Counted from the first letter of the stretch, positions 7,988-16,329 are shown. The stretch is DNA of 36,988 nt from Candidatus Saccharimonadota bacterium (GCA_017992295.1 JAGOOV010000003.1:1-36988); one strand, 5' to 3'. Translations and numbers: made by a program. Notes: generated by a model from the sequence alone, not told the origin.

Positions 7988-9325
7988 TTAACCTATGAAT
8001 AAATCGTTAATCTTGATTCGTTTTTGGACGGTGGTATCGCGGTCGCGTACCGTTACTGTATCGTCTTCTAACGTTTGAAAATCAACCGTCACACATTTTG
8101 GCGTACCAATTTCATCTTGACGACGATAACGTTTGCCAATATTACCATTATCATCCCACATTACAGTTTTGTACTCCTTTTTAAGCCGTTCGTAAATCTG
8201 ACGGGCTTTTTTAACCAACTCCGGCTTATTTTTAAGCAAAGGAAATACTGCCATTTTTACTGGAGCAACATTACTTTTCAGTTTCAAATAGATTCGTTTT
8301 TCGCCATTAACCTCGTCTTGGCTGTAAGCATCTACTAAAACCGCCATCAACATTCTACCTAAGCCAACGGATGATTCTATGACGTAAGGAATGTATTTTT
8401 CCTTTGTTTCTTCGTCGAAATAACTTAAGTCTTTTTTGCTATTTTTTGTATGGTTAGCCAAATCAAAATCTGTTCGATTGTGAGTACCCCATAATTCTTT
8501 AAAACCTTGTGGGTATTTAAAATAAATGTCGTGTGCTTTAGACGCATAATGAGCCCGTTCGTTCGCGTCGTGCTCGTGCCATTGAATACTACGTTCGCTA
8601 ACACCTAACACATCTACCAAAAAGCTCCAGGCCGCTTCTCGCCACCTTTGGTACTCGGCTTCTTGCGAACTTGGATGGATAAAATACTGCAGCTCCATCT
8701 GTTCTAATTCGCGTGTTCTAAATATAAAATCCCGCGGACTAATCTCATTACGAAAGGCCTTCCCTATTTGAGCGATACCAAAGGGTATTTTAGCCCGCAT
8801 AGAGTCACGCACATTATCATAGTTAGTAAAAATAGATCCGGCCGTTTCGGGTCGCAGATAAGCAACCGAAGAATCATTTTCGATAGGCCCAACCCAAGTT
8901 TTCATCATCATATTGTAATATTTGGGCTCACTAAGGCTCTTTTTGCCACAAACAGGGCAAGTCTTATTCTTTAACAACTCTCGAAGCTCGTCTAAATTGG
9001 TAGAATCCGTGTCTGCCAACTGGTCAGCTCGATGACGCGCTCCGCAATTTTTGCAATCAACCAAAGGATCGGTAAAACCTGCCACGTGACCGCTTGCCTC
9101 CCAAAGCTTGGGGTTTTGAATAATAGCTCCATCAATTCCAAATATGTTATCCTGCTGATGGACAAACGTATCCCACCACAGTTGTTTGATATTGTTAGCT
9201 AACTCTACTCCCAATGGACCATAGTCCCAAAAACCTGCCAGCCCTCCATATATTTCGCTAGCCTGGAAAACAAAACCACGTCGCTTAGCGAGGCTTACTA
9301 TATCTTCTAATTTAGTGTTTTTCAT
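7988..9325 (-). CDS. glyS: Glycine-tRNA ligase, dimeric type
   Basis: The 445-residue protein is the single-chain (alpha2) class II glycyl-tRNA synthetase, not the alpha2beta2 form. It shows the N-terminal RRGFVFQASEIYGGLAGFWD (15-34), a four-cysteine zinc-type insert (C91, C94, C123, C126), motif 2 FRNEISPRDFIFRTRELEQM and a motif 3 region ending VGLGRMLMAVLVDAY. The C-terminal anticodon-binding domain is present. It attaches glycine to its tRNA in the cytoplasm. A TATAAT -10 sits only ten bases before the ATG and no Shine-Dalgarno is seen, so the message is probably leaderless or nearly so. The SRA-HNH gene follows two bases after the stop. Confidence 0.97.
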   Translation of the reverse strand: MKNTKLEDIVSLAKRRGFVFQASEIYGGLAGFWDYGPLGVELANNIKQLWWDTFVHQQDNIFGIDGAIIQNPKLWEASGHVAGFTDPLVDCKNCGARHRADQLADTDSTNLDELRELLKNKTCPVCGKKSLSEPKYYNMMMKTWVGPIENDSSVAYLRPETAGSIFTNYDNVRDSMRAKIPFGIAQIGKAFRNEISPRDFIFRTRELEQMELQYFIHPSSQEAEYQRWREAAWSFLVDVLGVSERSIQWHEHDANERAHYASKAHDIYFKYPQGFKELWGTHNRTDFDLANHTKNSKKDLSYFDEETKEKYIPYVIESSVGLGRMLMAVLVDAYSQDEVNGEKRIYLKLKSNVAPVKMAVFPLLKNKPELVKKARQIYERLKKEYKTVMWDDNGNIGKRYRRQDEIGTPKCVTVDFQTLEDDTVTVRDRDTTVQKRIKINDLFIG

Positions 9326-9335
9326 AATTAACTTA

Positions 9336-9363
9336 ATTATATGTTAGAGCACATATTCTACAA
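9336..9363 (-). promoter_or_regulatory. Promoter of glyS with minimal leader
   Basis: Minus strand: TTGTAG (9358-9363), a 16-base spacer, then a perfect TATAAT (9336-9341), ten bases before the glyS ATG. It lies over the last codons of recO. A start about 6-7 bases after the -10 leaves a leader of roughly 3-4 bases. Confidence 0.5.
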
Positions 9364-10024
9364 AACCTCTGATTGCAGGCAACAACTCGGCGGCTAACCT
9401 TTCACCGTTTTTTACTCTGCCCAGCGTAGCCGGATATCTTTTAGATGCCAAAATTATTAATTTTATATGGTTTGGTGTAAAGCCGGCTTTAGATAGCTTA
9501 AACCCCCCTTTGTTGTCTATAAAAGAGTAGAATTGATTATCCGCAAACCTTTCGCCCCCTAGAAGCGATTTGGTATTTATGGAGTGACCTGTAGTTTTTA
9601 GCAAATTCACAAGCCACCACAGTTCAACTACATCTAATGACAATTCTAGTTTTTGTAATGACTCAAGCAGCTTCTTAACCAGCAAATAATAGCTGGCGTC
9701 TACCGAATCTTCGGTAATTTTATTTACCTTTTTGAGAGCTTGGTAAGCAAAGTTCACCCTGGATAGTTGTTTAATAAACCCCCCGTAATAATTAATTAAT
9801 CTTGAACTCACCAGCACCGCTAATTCGCCTCTCGATTCTATAAAACCGATGTTACATGTACAGAAAAGTTCAATGCCACCAGCTAATTTACTTTTTTCTT
9901 TTCTCACTCCGCGAGCAATTACTTTTACTTTACCGAAATCTTTAGTTAATAGAGTAAGTATGCGGTCTGACTCACCATAATTCAGTCTGGATAAAATTAT
10001 ACTGTCGCTATAACGAGCCTGCAT
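9344..10024 (-). CDS. recO: DNA repair protein RecO
   Basis: The 226-residue protein is RecO, which loads RecA at gaps together with RecR and anneals single strands. The N-terminal OB-fold is typical (ARYSDSIILSRLNYGESDRI, then GKVKVIARGVRKEKSKLAGG), and the helical C-terminal domain follows. The zinc-finger cysteines of many RecO proteins are missing; the corresponding stretch reads LLGGERFADNQFYSFIDNKGG. Its ATG directly follows the stop of the pseudo-receiver gene with no spacing, so translation is probably coupled. Being in one transcript with degenerate signalling proteins is unusual for recO. Confidence 0.9.
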   Translation of the reverse strand: MQARYSDSIILSRLNYGESDRILTLLTKDFGKVKVIARGVRKEKSKLAGGIELFCTCNIGFIESRGELAVLVSSRLINYYGGFIKQLSRVNFAYQALKKVNKITEDSVDASYYLLVKKLLESLQKLELSLDVVELWWLVNLLKTTGHSINTKSLLGGERFADNQFYSFIDNKGGFKLSKAGFTPNHIKLIILASKRYPATLGRVKNGERLAAELLPAIRGFVEYVL

Positions 10025-10399
10025 TTAGCGCTTTAAATCCGAAATTATAACCCCAATCAGCTGAGTCAAAGGAGTTTGGTTTTTATAAAAATAGCGCCGG
10101 ATATTGAGACTGTTTAGAATTTTTTTGCTGTTGCCGAAAGACGCTAAAGGTACCGCGCTGTAAATATAAAGTGGAATGTTCGCCCAATCTTCGTAACTTC
10201 GAAATTCGTGCAAAAACTCTATGCCACTATGACCACCCAGCTGCATTTCTAAAACGATGCCGTCAATTTTTTTTGAATCTACTTTTTCGATAGCTTCTTG
10301 GGCACCGTAACAGATTTCGACATTAATTCCCTTTTCTTTAAAGGCTTTTTTGTAAGTTTCGGCCAAAATAAAATCCGGCTCAATAATTAACAGATTCAT
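10025..10399 (-). CDS. Pseudo-receiver protein with Glu at the phosphorylation site
   Basis: The 124-residue protein is a stand-alone receiver (CheY-like) domain. Strand one ends in the acidic pocket IEPD (E7, D9), and S81 and K106 occupy the conserved Ser/Thr and Lys positions. The phospho-acceptor aspartate is replaced by E51 in IVLEMQLGG, a change that often mimics the phosphorylated state. It may therefore be a fixed-state adaptor rather than a switch. It lies between a histidine-kinase-like gene that appears to lack the phospho-donor histidine and recO, with gaps of five and zero bases. No output domain is present. The fold is clear; the function is unknown. Confidence 0.85.
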   Translation of the reverse strand: MNLLIIEPDFILAETYKKAFKEKGINVEICYGAQEAIEKVDSKKIDGIVLEMQLGGHSGIEFLHEFRSYEDWANIPLYIYSAVPLASFGNSKKILNSLNIRRYFYKNQTPLTQLIGVIISDLKR

Positions 10400-10404
10400 A
10401 ATTT

Positions 10405-11148
10405 TTAAACAAAAGAAAGCTGAGAAGACAGCGGTACGTAAAACCCAACACCCTTGTTGCCTCGATGCTTAAAACGCTGCAAACCATTACCAATGTGACG
10501 AGATAAATTATCCGACACCATAAGTCCTAAGCCGCTATGGTTAAAATCACTTGGAGCAATAGAACGAGCACTCAAGATCAATTTTTGCGTCGACTTAATA
10601 ATTGAAGGGCTAATATTTAAATTGGGCGAGTAAATACCCAGTCTTTGGGTTTTCGGAGTGGTTTCTTGAGCTGCCAGTATAATTTGAGGTCGATGTTTAG
10701 CGGACGAAGACTCTCTTGCTTTGGTGATTAAACTAGTAGCTAAACCATATAAAATACCCTTGGCGGCAAGCTTGTTGGTGTATATAGGTTCCAGTTTCTT
10801 TGTTATATCAACGTCTAATTCTACATTGTAAGCTTTAGCTAAACTGTACAGACTGCCGGCAACTTCTTGAGTCAATGCCGAAGCCGACACGTTTTCTAGC
10901 GCCAATTGACCCTGCATAGTATCAATAGACAATAGCGCATAATCTATCATTTGTAGAGCGTGCTTGCTTAATACCTTAATTGTATCTAGATCTGGTTTAT
11001 CTGTTTTGGGCAAGCTGGCTAACGTATTTACCTGCAAAAAATAAGTTTGTAAATCATAAAGTAATGGCGAAATACCCGCCAAATTCTTATTAGAATATCT
11101 ATGTATTTCTTTGTCTTTAGACAACTTCACCCTCTTTTTGTGGTTCAA
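10405..11148 (-). CDS. Degenerate histidine-kinase-like protein
   Basis: The 247-residue soluble protein has the outline of a histidine kinase core: a two-helix region (about 20-85) followed by a GHKL ATPase-like domain. The DHp position where HExRTP is expected reads SNKNLAGISP (19-28), with no histidine there. The N-box region (125-145, NKLAAKGILYGLATSL) lacks a clear catalytic asparagine motif. SGLGL (205-209) still resembles the G2 box and GVGFYVPL the last strand. There is no membrane segment or sensor domain. The start appears to be TTG at 11146-11148. Together with the pseudo-receiver it looks like a two-component pair that has lost phosphotransfer. Relation to histidine kinases is inferred from motif layout. 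Confidence 0.65.
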   Translation of the reverse strand: MNHKKRVKLSKDKEIHRYSNKNLAGISPLLYDLQTYFLQVNTLASLPKTDKPDLDTIKVLSKHALQMIDYALLSIDTMQGQLALENVSASALTQEVAGSLYSLAKAYNVELDVDITKKLEPIYTNKLAAKGILYGLATSLITKARESSSAKHRPQIILAAQETTPKTQRLGIYSPNLNISPSIIKSTQKLILSARSIAPSDFNHSGLGLMVSDNLSRHIGNGLQRFKHRGNKGVGFYVPLSSQLSFV

Positions 11149-11199
11149 TAACTCTAAACCCTATACCAAGGCATATTGTAACATTTTTATAGTCGTTAA

Positions 11200-11928
11200 T
11201 TAAGGAGAGTAAGTAAGATTTTCAAGCACAAAATTATTTAAATCTTTTACAAAAACCTCGTTTTCGGTCCAAATTTTTAAAATTTTGTCTCTTACGGGCA
11301 CGATAATTATTGAACCCTGTTTGCCGGTGGCTATTTGTCCGTCCAATCTGACCCCCACGGATGATCCTTTTACTTGCTTTGGCTTGAAGGGAGAGCTTTT
11401 AATTTGACCTTTGGCTATCTTGCTCTTATACTTGTCAACTTCCGTTTTGTAGCTAGAGCTGGATATTTGAACTCTTAACGCATAATTTGTGCTTGTATTG
11501 GCCGATATACCGGGAACATAATTTGGATAAAAATAACCGTCCAAAGGAGTTGAATCACCTGATTGCTGAATAATGTAAGCGTCCCATGTTTTTGGATAGA
11601 CTATCTTAACACTGCCGTACTGATCCGGCCCGATGAAACTCTTTAGCGGCTCTTTTTCCATTTCTTCAAACTGCGCCTTAAGCACTTTTTCTTGCTCGTT
11701 TTTAGCTATCTCTACCGCTTTAGCAGATTTTTGATCACTATTGTTTTTGTAATCTTTCATTTGTACAAACGACCAGCCGGCAAATATAGCCACTCCCACT
11801 AAAATTAAAAGTAAAATTACAATCACTATGATGTATTTTAGCGATCCGTTAGGTATCTTCGGCTCCTTTGGTAAAGAGTCAATCGGCTGGGGGGTAAATT
11901 GGTTGTTGTAACTCGCTTCGGGAGGCAT
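11200..11928 (-). CDS. Single-pass membrane protein, exported C-terminal domain
   Basis: The 242-residue protein has a proline-rich cytoplasmic N-terminus (1-28), one membrane segment (about 31-55) and an extracytoplasmic part. The latter starts with a charged helix (60-95) and continues as a beta-rich domain (IVYPKTWDAYIIQQ, YALRVQISSSSY, QGSIIIVPVRDKILKIWT). The pattern resembles PsbP/LpqN-type folds often found as cell-surface proteins, but this is not a firm assignment. There are no catalytic motifs or cysteines. It stands about 50 bases from each neighbour, so it may be a single gene. The function is unknown. Confidence 0.7.
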   Translation of the reverse strand: MPPEASYNNQFTPQPIDSLPKEPKIPNGSLKYIIVIVILLLILVGVAIFAGWSFVQMKDYKNNSDQKSAKAVEIAKNEQEKVLKAQFEEMEKEPLKSFIGPDQYGSVKIVYPKTWDAYIIQQSGDSTPLDGYFYPNYVPGISANTSTNYALRVQISSSSYKTEVDKYKSKIAKGQIKSSPFKPKQVKGSSVGVRLDGQIATGKQGSIIIVPVRDKILKIWTENEVFVKDLNNFVLENLTYSP

Positions 11929-11978
11929 TGTACTTATGCTAACTTAACAGCCCTGCATAAAGCAATAGCGCAAGTTCT

Positions 11979-12458
11979 TTAATATTTGTACAAAAAGAAA
12001 CCGGCTTGTTTTTTTACACATTTCTTACCTCTAATTTCGAACCCATAGGACAGTACTTTGATGTTGCGGATATTACGCTCTTTTATATTTTGGTCTAATT
12101 TTCCCATATATTTCTTTAGTAAAAACACATATATGCCATTGGCTTCGGGCCAGTGAGCCTGCCAATAGTTCGCCCACTTAATTGTTATTTGCTGTCTGTA
12201 CTTATAGGTAACCAGCTTTGCAATTACAACCAACAGAGGATTTAATTCATAACCTACACCAACAATTCCTTGTTTGGCGGCCTCCTTAAGTAGCCTGCCA
12301 TCACCACAGCCTAGCTCCAGTAAAACCTGCCCCGATTTAAGATTAAGTAATTGTAAAGCCATGGTTCTACCTTTTCTTAACGTCGGTAAATAAGGAGCGC
12401 CAAACAGTAACACAAACGAGAAACAAAATAATACTACCAGCGCTAATAAGTGAAGCAT
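11979..12458 (-). CDS. Membrane-anchored FAM173-like methyltransferase
   Basis: The 159-residue protein has an N-terminal hydrophobic segment (about 3-24) followed by a small class I SAM methyltransferase domain. The SAM-binding loop is LLELGCGDGRLLKEAA, and the next strand carries GYELNPLLV. That pattern matches the FAM173 family, whose mitochondrial members methylate lysines of membrane proteins such as the ATP synthase c-subunit. The C-terminus has VLSYGFEI, also seen in the family. A membrane-protein lysine substrate is therefore possible but inferred. It follows xseB with no gap. Confidence 0.75.
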   Translation of the reverse strand: MLHLLALVVLFCFSFVLLFGAPYLPTLRKGRTMALQLLNLKSGQVLLELGCGDGRLLKEAAKQGIVGVGYELNPLLVVIAKLVTYKYRQQITIKWANYWQAHWPEANGIYVFLLKKYMGKLDQNIKERNIRNIKVLSYGFEIRGKKCVKKQAGFFLYKY

Positions 12459-12662
12459 TTAATCTTGTGAATCAACTTTTTTTGAAATTACTTGCAGTTT
12501 TTTTTGGCTATCTTCTAAATACCGTTCCATTAGGCTAATTATCTCTTGAGTTCTTTGATATTTCTCAAAAGACTCGTCCAGATTGTGATTGCTGTCTTCA
12601 AACCAACTAATTATCGTCTCTAGCTCTTGCTTGAGTTTAGGATAATCAACGTCTTGGTTCAC
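12459..12662 (-). CDS. xseB: Exodeoxyribonuclease VII small subunit
   Basis: The 67-residue helical protein matches XseB: an N-terminal helix with ELETIISWFED, the NLDESFEKYQR segment and a long C-terminal helix. Several copies bind each XseA to form exonuclease VII, which degrades single-stranded DNA from both ends. Its ATG overlaps the xseA stop by four bases, so the two subunits are co-translated. It is followed without a gap by the methyltransferase. Confidence 0.92.
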   Translation of the reverse strand: MNQDVDYPKLKQELETIISWFEDSNHNLDESFEKYQRTQEIISLMERYLEDSQKKLQVISKKVDSQD

Positions 12663-13810
12663 TTATGAAACTCCTTTCGTATCTTTATTTTATTTAGATT
12701 TATCGATTCTATAGTAGCTTCAAACCCACCGTCTTGCATATTAATTTGTACGTTGGTATTTTTATCGAGCTTGGCTGCTAACCCAACCACACCGCCCTTT
12801 TGTCTTACTATAGAATAGCCCCGCCTTAATATCTCATTAGGGTTGTAGGCTTCGATAATTTTTTTATAATTTTTTATTAAATTTAAAGCACTGCTAATTT
12901 TTTCGTTCATACCACTTACTAGGGTCTTTTTAGCTAATGACAAGTAGCTACTTTCTTCAATAAAACTGTTATTAATCAGTTGATTAATATAGTGCTTTGT
13001 TTTTACCAGACCTTCTAACTCGCTTCCTCTACTCGGAACCATCACCTCGGCAGCGTGACTTGGAGTACTGGCTCTTAGATCGGCCACCATCTCGGCCAAT
13101 AACAAGTCTACCTCGTGACCGATTGCAACCAGTGTTGGCAGTCGGCTGGCCGCAATAGAGCGCGTGACCCTTTCGTCGTTAAAGGCCGATAGGTCGTCTA
13201 GACTACCGCCACCCCTAATCATCACAATCAAGTCCGACATACTGGGGCTATTGTTAGCCGCAGTCACGGCCTTTACTATTTGGTTTACCGCATCTTCGCC
13301 CTGAACTTGCACATCATACAAATTAATTTGTAAATAAGGCCATCTGTTTTCAACTATTTTTATAAAATCGGCATAGGCGGCCGATTCTTTGCTGGTAATC
13401 AAAGATATATTTTTTGGTGGAAAAGGCAGAGACCGCTTTCTGTCTTCGTCGAACAAGCCTTCATTTTTTAGCTTTTCTTTTAGCATCTCAAAGGCTTTCT
13501 TTATCGAACCCTCGCCCGAAGGTTGTATTGTTTGAATATTGATACTAAATCCGTATTGCGGGTGTAAATAAGGACGACCGCCTACTTTTACTTTCATACC
13601 TTCTTCCAGGGGGCCCGGCAAAATATAAATTGATCCAAAACAACTCACCTTGGCTTGGTCGTCTTTTAAATCGAGATATAGCCATTTGTTTTTACTAACC
13701 TTATAATTGGTTAATTCTCCTTCTATAAACACGTGAGGCATTGAAACTTCAAGCACTTGGTTGGTGATAGCTACAAAATCGGTCGGTGTTAGTACCGGTT
13801 CAGACGCCAC
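12659..13810 (-). CDS. xseA: Exodeoxyribonuclease VII large subunit
   Basis: The 383-residue protein is the catalytic subunit of exonuclease VII. An N-terminal OB-fold binds single-stranded DNA (VFIEGELTNYKVSKNKWLYL, 27-46). The catalytic domain carries RGGGSLDDLSAFNDE and GHEVDLLLAEMVADLRASTP. The C-terminal helices that bind XseB follow. It is a little shorter than common homologues of 400-450 residues, mainly in the helical part. The start is GTG at 13808-13810, inside the last codons of the upstream membrane protein (11-base overlap). The enzyme trims single strands in repair and recombination. Confidence 0.95.
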   Translation of the reverse strand: MASEPVLTPTDFVAITNQVLEVSMPHVFIEGELTNYKVSKNKWLYLDLKDDQAKVSCFGSIYILPGPLEEGMKVKVGGRPYLHPQYGFSINIQTIQPSGEGSIKKAFEMLKEKLKNEGLFDEDRKRSLPFPPKNISLITSKESAAYADFIKIVENRWPYLQINLYDVQVQGEDAVNQIVKAVTAANNSPSMSDLIVMIRGGGSLDDLSAFNDERVTRSIAASRLPTLVAIGHEVDLLLAEMVADLRASTPSHAAEVMVPSRGSELEGLVKTKHYINQLINNSFIEESSYLSLAKKTLVSGMNEKISSALNLIKNYKKIIEAYNPNEILRRGYSIVRQKGGVVGLAAKLDKNTNVQINMQDGGFEATIESINLNKIKIRKEFHK

Positions 13811-14843
13811 TCTTGAGCCTTGTTCCGTTTTGTTTTAGAGCAATTTGGTAAAGAATAAATCCGACCGGTATAAATACTACTATGGTCAATATTCGATATA
13901 TCAAAGTGGCCGACAGTGCTAAGGCTTTGGGTACACCGGCACTAGCTAACACGCCCGTCATTAAGGCTTCGTAAACACCAATGCCCCCAGGCAGTATTGC
14001 TATTAAACCGGCAAAACTGGCTACCGAATAGGCCAAAATTACTGCTCCCGGATTGACTGGTTGTCCTAGTGCTATATAGGCCGTGTAAACGGTCATTATT
14101 TCGCTGATGTTAACTATTAAAGACCATACAAACGGCTTTTTCAGGCGGCGCCAGTCTTTAGTTATAGTCATGTAATCTTTATGAAAATCACTAAACAGCT
14201 GCTCTATACGGTTTATATTGATTATTTCTTTTTTGGTTTTAGTAAATGGTTTTGTCACAAAATTAAACAGCTTTGGTAAAAACGCCGTAAAAGCCTTGAT
14301 TCGTTTTTCGTTGCTAAATATATAGGCCGCCACCACTACCGCAAATAAGGTCATAAAGGCAATTGACAAACCTATAAATAGAGCTACTCCGCCACCACTG
14401 GTACCACTGCCAAAACTCAGCAAAAACATCCCAAAGAACAGAATGATTAAAAAGCTGATAAACGTTAGGGCAAAACGGACCACTTGGGCCAATGTCGTTC
14501 TAGCTACGCGGATGTCTTTATCCCGAAGCCGAATACCCAAATAAGAAAAGCCGGCAACACCACCACTGGGAAAGACATGATTTACAAAGTTTAACTCTAG
14601 GGCTATTTTTAGAGCAAACTTTGTTTTTATTTTGTGATTTCCGTCAAAATAGGTTTGGTACACCTTACCAATGGCTAAAAAATTAACTATTTGCAGCGGA
14701 ATCATAAGGCTAATGACTAGCCAATTGGCACTTCCCATCTCTTTAAGGCCAGCTACTATCTGTGGCCATGACACCACTATTAACACTATCAACGCGAAGA
14801 TAGTGATAATGTTAATAATTACTTTAACTTTTTTGGACAACAT
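13800..14843 (-). CDS. YbhN/LPG-synthase-type membrane protein (UPF0104)
   Basis: The 347-residue protein has about eight membrane segments and belongs to the lysylphosphatidylglycerol-synthase transmembrane (YbhN/AglD) family. The family marks are NHVFPSGGVAGFSY (near 88-101) and LPGGIGVYEALM near the C-terminus. It lacks the soluble aminoacyl-transferase domain of MprF, so lipid aminoacylation is unlikely. Members have been linked to lipid or polyprenyl-lipid flipping, but the substrate here is unknown. The ATG lies 14 bases after a TATAAT, with no Shine-Dalgarno. The gene is divergent from the Trm11-like gene. Confidence 0.88.
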   Translation of the reverse strand: MLSKKVKVIINIITIFALIVLIVVSWPQIVAGLKEMGSANWLVISLMIPLQIVNFLAIGKVYQTYFDGNHKIKTKFALKIALELNFVNHVFPSGGVAGFSYLGIRLRDKDIRVARTTLAQVVRFALTFISFLIILFFGMFLLSFGSGTSGGGVALFIGLSIAFMTLFAVVVAAYIFSNEKRIKAFTAFLPKLFNFVTKPFTKTKKEIININRIEQLFSDFHKDYMTITKDWRRLKKPFVWSLIVNISEIMTVYTAYIALGQPVNPGAVILAYSVASFAGLIAILPGGIGVYEALMTGVLASAGVPKALALSATLIYRILTIVVFIPVGFILYQIALKQNGTRLKSGV

Positions 14844-14857
14844 AGATGGCTGGTCTG

Positions 14858-14863
14858 ATTATA
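14858..14863 (-). promoter_or_regulatory. -10 element of the YbhN-like operon
   Basis: A perfect TATAAT on the minus strand, 14 bases before the ATG; no good -35 is seen at 16-18 bases. The predicted leader is only about 7 bases. It lies back to back with the -10 of the divergent gene. Confidence 0.4.
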
Positions 14864-14874
14864 CCTTAATTAGC

Positions 14875-14880
14875 TATACT
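14875..14880 (+). promoter_or_regulatory. -10 element of the Trm11-like/rpmA operon
   Basis: TATACT on the plus strand ends 11 bases before the ATG at 14892. No Shine-Dalgarno fits between them and the -35 is poor. It suggests a leader of only a few bases. Confidence 0.35.
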
Positions 14881-14891
14881 AATTCATAATT

Positions 14892-16055
14892 ATGAGTAGT
14901 TTGTTAGTACTAGGGCGGCAGCCCGACATTGGTTTGGCCGAGCTAGAATCGCTGTACGGTCATGCTAATTTTGAACGCCTTGAACCCGGCATTGCTTTAT
15001 GCAAGCTAGCCGCAGAAGATATAAAATTTTCTCGCCTGGGAGGAGTCGTTAAGTTAGCTGAAGTTATCTCTGTAACGGATAAATCCGACATAAAGTTTAA
15101 AATATCCAACCTACTGACAGATTTGCATCACGCCAAATCTGCCCGCCTTAACTTTGGTATTAGCATTTACGGTGATAGCGGTTTTAGCTTACCTGATATA
15201 AAAAAACTGGCATTTTTCGTAAAAAACAAGCTCATAAAAGAGAAAGTAAATATCCGTTATGTTCAAAACAAGGCTTTAGAACTCAGCTCTGCTCAAATTA
15301 TTCATAATAAATTAACATCTCGTAACAACTTAGAAGTTATTATAGTGAAAAAGAATAAAAGATATATTCTTGCCAAAACAGTTGCCGTTCAAGATATTTA
15401 TGCTTATAGTCAACGTGATCAAAAACGCCCAAAAAGGGATGCTCGTATCGGCATGTTACCACCCAAATTAGCTCAAATTATTATAAATTTGGCCTCGAGC
15501 AATATTGATTTAAATAAAATTGTGCTGGACCCTTTTTGCGGAAGTGGCGTTATATTACAAGAAGCTCTTTTGATGGGTTTTAAGGCTATGGGGTCGGATA
15601 ACGACTCCCGGATGGTCAGTTATTCCAGTCAAAACTTACACTGGTTAGAAAGTAAAAATAACGCAAAATACAACTATAGCCTGTTTAAGCTGGATGCAAC
15701 GAAAGAGTCCTGGCCAAGCGAATTCGATTTTGTGGCCAGCGAAACATATCTGGGCCATCCCTACTCCACTCTGCCATCTCTAAAAGAATTAAACGATAAC
15801 ATCGCAAACACCGACTTAATTATTAAGAGTTTCTTAAAAAATCTACACAAACAATGCCCGCCCAAAACCCGTATATGTTTAGCTTTGCCGGCATGGTTTT
15901 TGGGTAATCAGGTTAAGCATTTACCCACGCTTGACCACTTGCAGGTTTTAGGATACAATCGGGTAGCTTTTAAGCTGGTAAAACAGCACGATTTAATATA
16001 CCATCGGCCAAACCAAACTGTTGGTCGAGAGTTAGTAACACTTATAAGGAATTAG
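14892..16055 (+). CDS. Trm11/TrmG10-like tRNA methyltransferase
   Basis: The 387-residue protein has an N-terminal THUMP-like region and a C-terminal Rossmann methyltransferase. Motif I is DPFCGSG (213-219), the form used by Trm11/TrmG10 enzymes, which methylate N2 of guanosine in tRNA. Motif IV, normally (D/N)PPY, reads SETY (283-286) followed by LGHPY. Either the family uses a variant catalytic loop or this member has changed activity. The C-terminus carries LVKQHDLIYHRP, seen in related proteins. It is followed after one base by rpmA, linking it to the translation machinery. A tRNA substrate is inferred from the family. Confidence 0.8.
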   Translation: MSSLLVLGRQPDIGLAELESLYGHANFERLEPGIALCKLAAEDIKFSRLGGVVKLAEVISVTDKSDIKFKISNLLTDLHHAKSARLNFGISIYGDSGFSLPDIKKLAFFVKNKLIKEKVNIRYVQNKALELSSAQIIHNKLTSRNNLEVIIVKKNKRYILAKTVAVQDIYAYSQRDQKRPKRDARIGMLPPKLAQIIINLASSNIDLNKIVLDPFCGSGVILQEALLMGFKAMGSDNDSRMVSYSSQNLHWLESKNNAKYNYSLFKLDATKESWPSEFDFVASETYLGHPYSTLPSLKELNDNIANTDLIIKSFLKNLHKQCPPKTRICLALPAWFLGNQVKHLPTLDHLQVLGYNRVAFKLVKQHDLIYHRPNQTVGRELVTLIRN

Positions 16056-16056
16056 C

Positions 16057-16329
16057 ATGAGTCACGTCAAAGCAGGCGGCACATCTAAAAACACCAAAGA
16101 CAGCCCGGGCCAGCGTTTGGGTGTTAAGCGCCATAGTGGGCAAAGAGTACGTACCGGAGAAGTTTTAGTACGCCAAGTGGGAAGAACCAAAGTGCCCGGA
16201 AACGGCACTTTTATGAGTCGGAATTTCACTATTCATGCTGCAAAAGACGGAGAGGTGGCTTTTCAAACACGCAAAATAAGACGCTACAGTGGCAAAACCG
16301 AACGCCGCACCGAAGTTGTCGTCGAATAA
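16057..16329 (+). CDS. rpmA: 50S ribosomal protein bL27
   Basis: The 90-residue protein is bL27. The basic N-terminal arm (SHVKAGGTSKNTKDSPGQRL) reaches toward the peptidyl transferase centre, and the core VKRHSGQRVRTGEVLVRQ and the VPGNG segment are characteristic. The N-terminus is not the cleaved form found in Firmicutes. AAGGA about seven bases before ATG is a plausible ribosome site. The usual partner gene for bL21 (rplU) is not adjacent. A strong terminator follows 17 bases after the stop. Confidence 0.96.
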   Translation: MSHVKAGGTSKNTKDSPGQRLGVKRHSGQRVRTGEVLVRQVGRTKVPGNGTFMSRNFTIHAAKDGEVAFQTRKIRRYSGKTERRTEVVVE

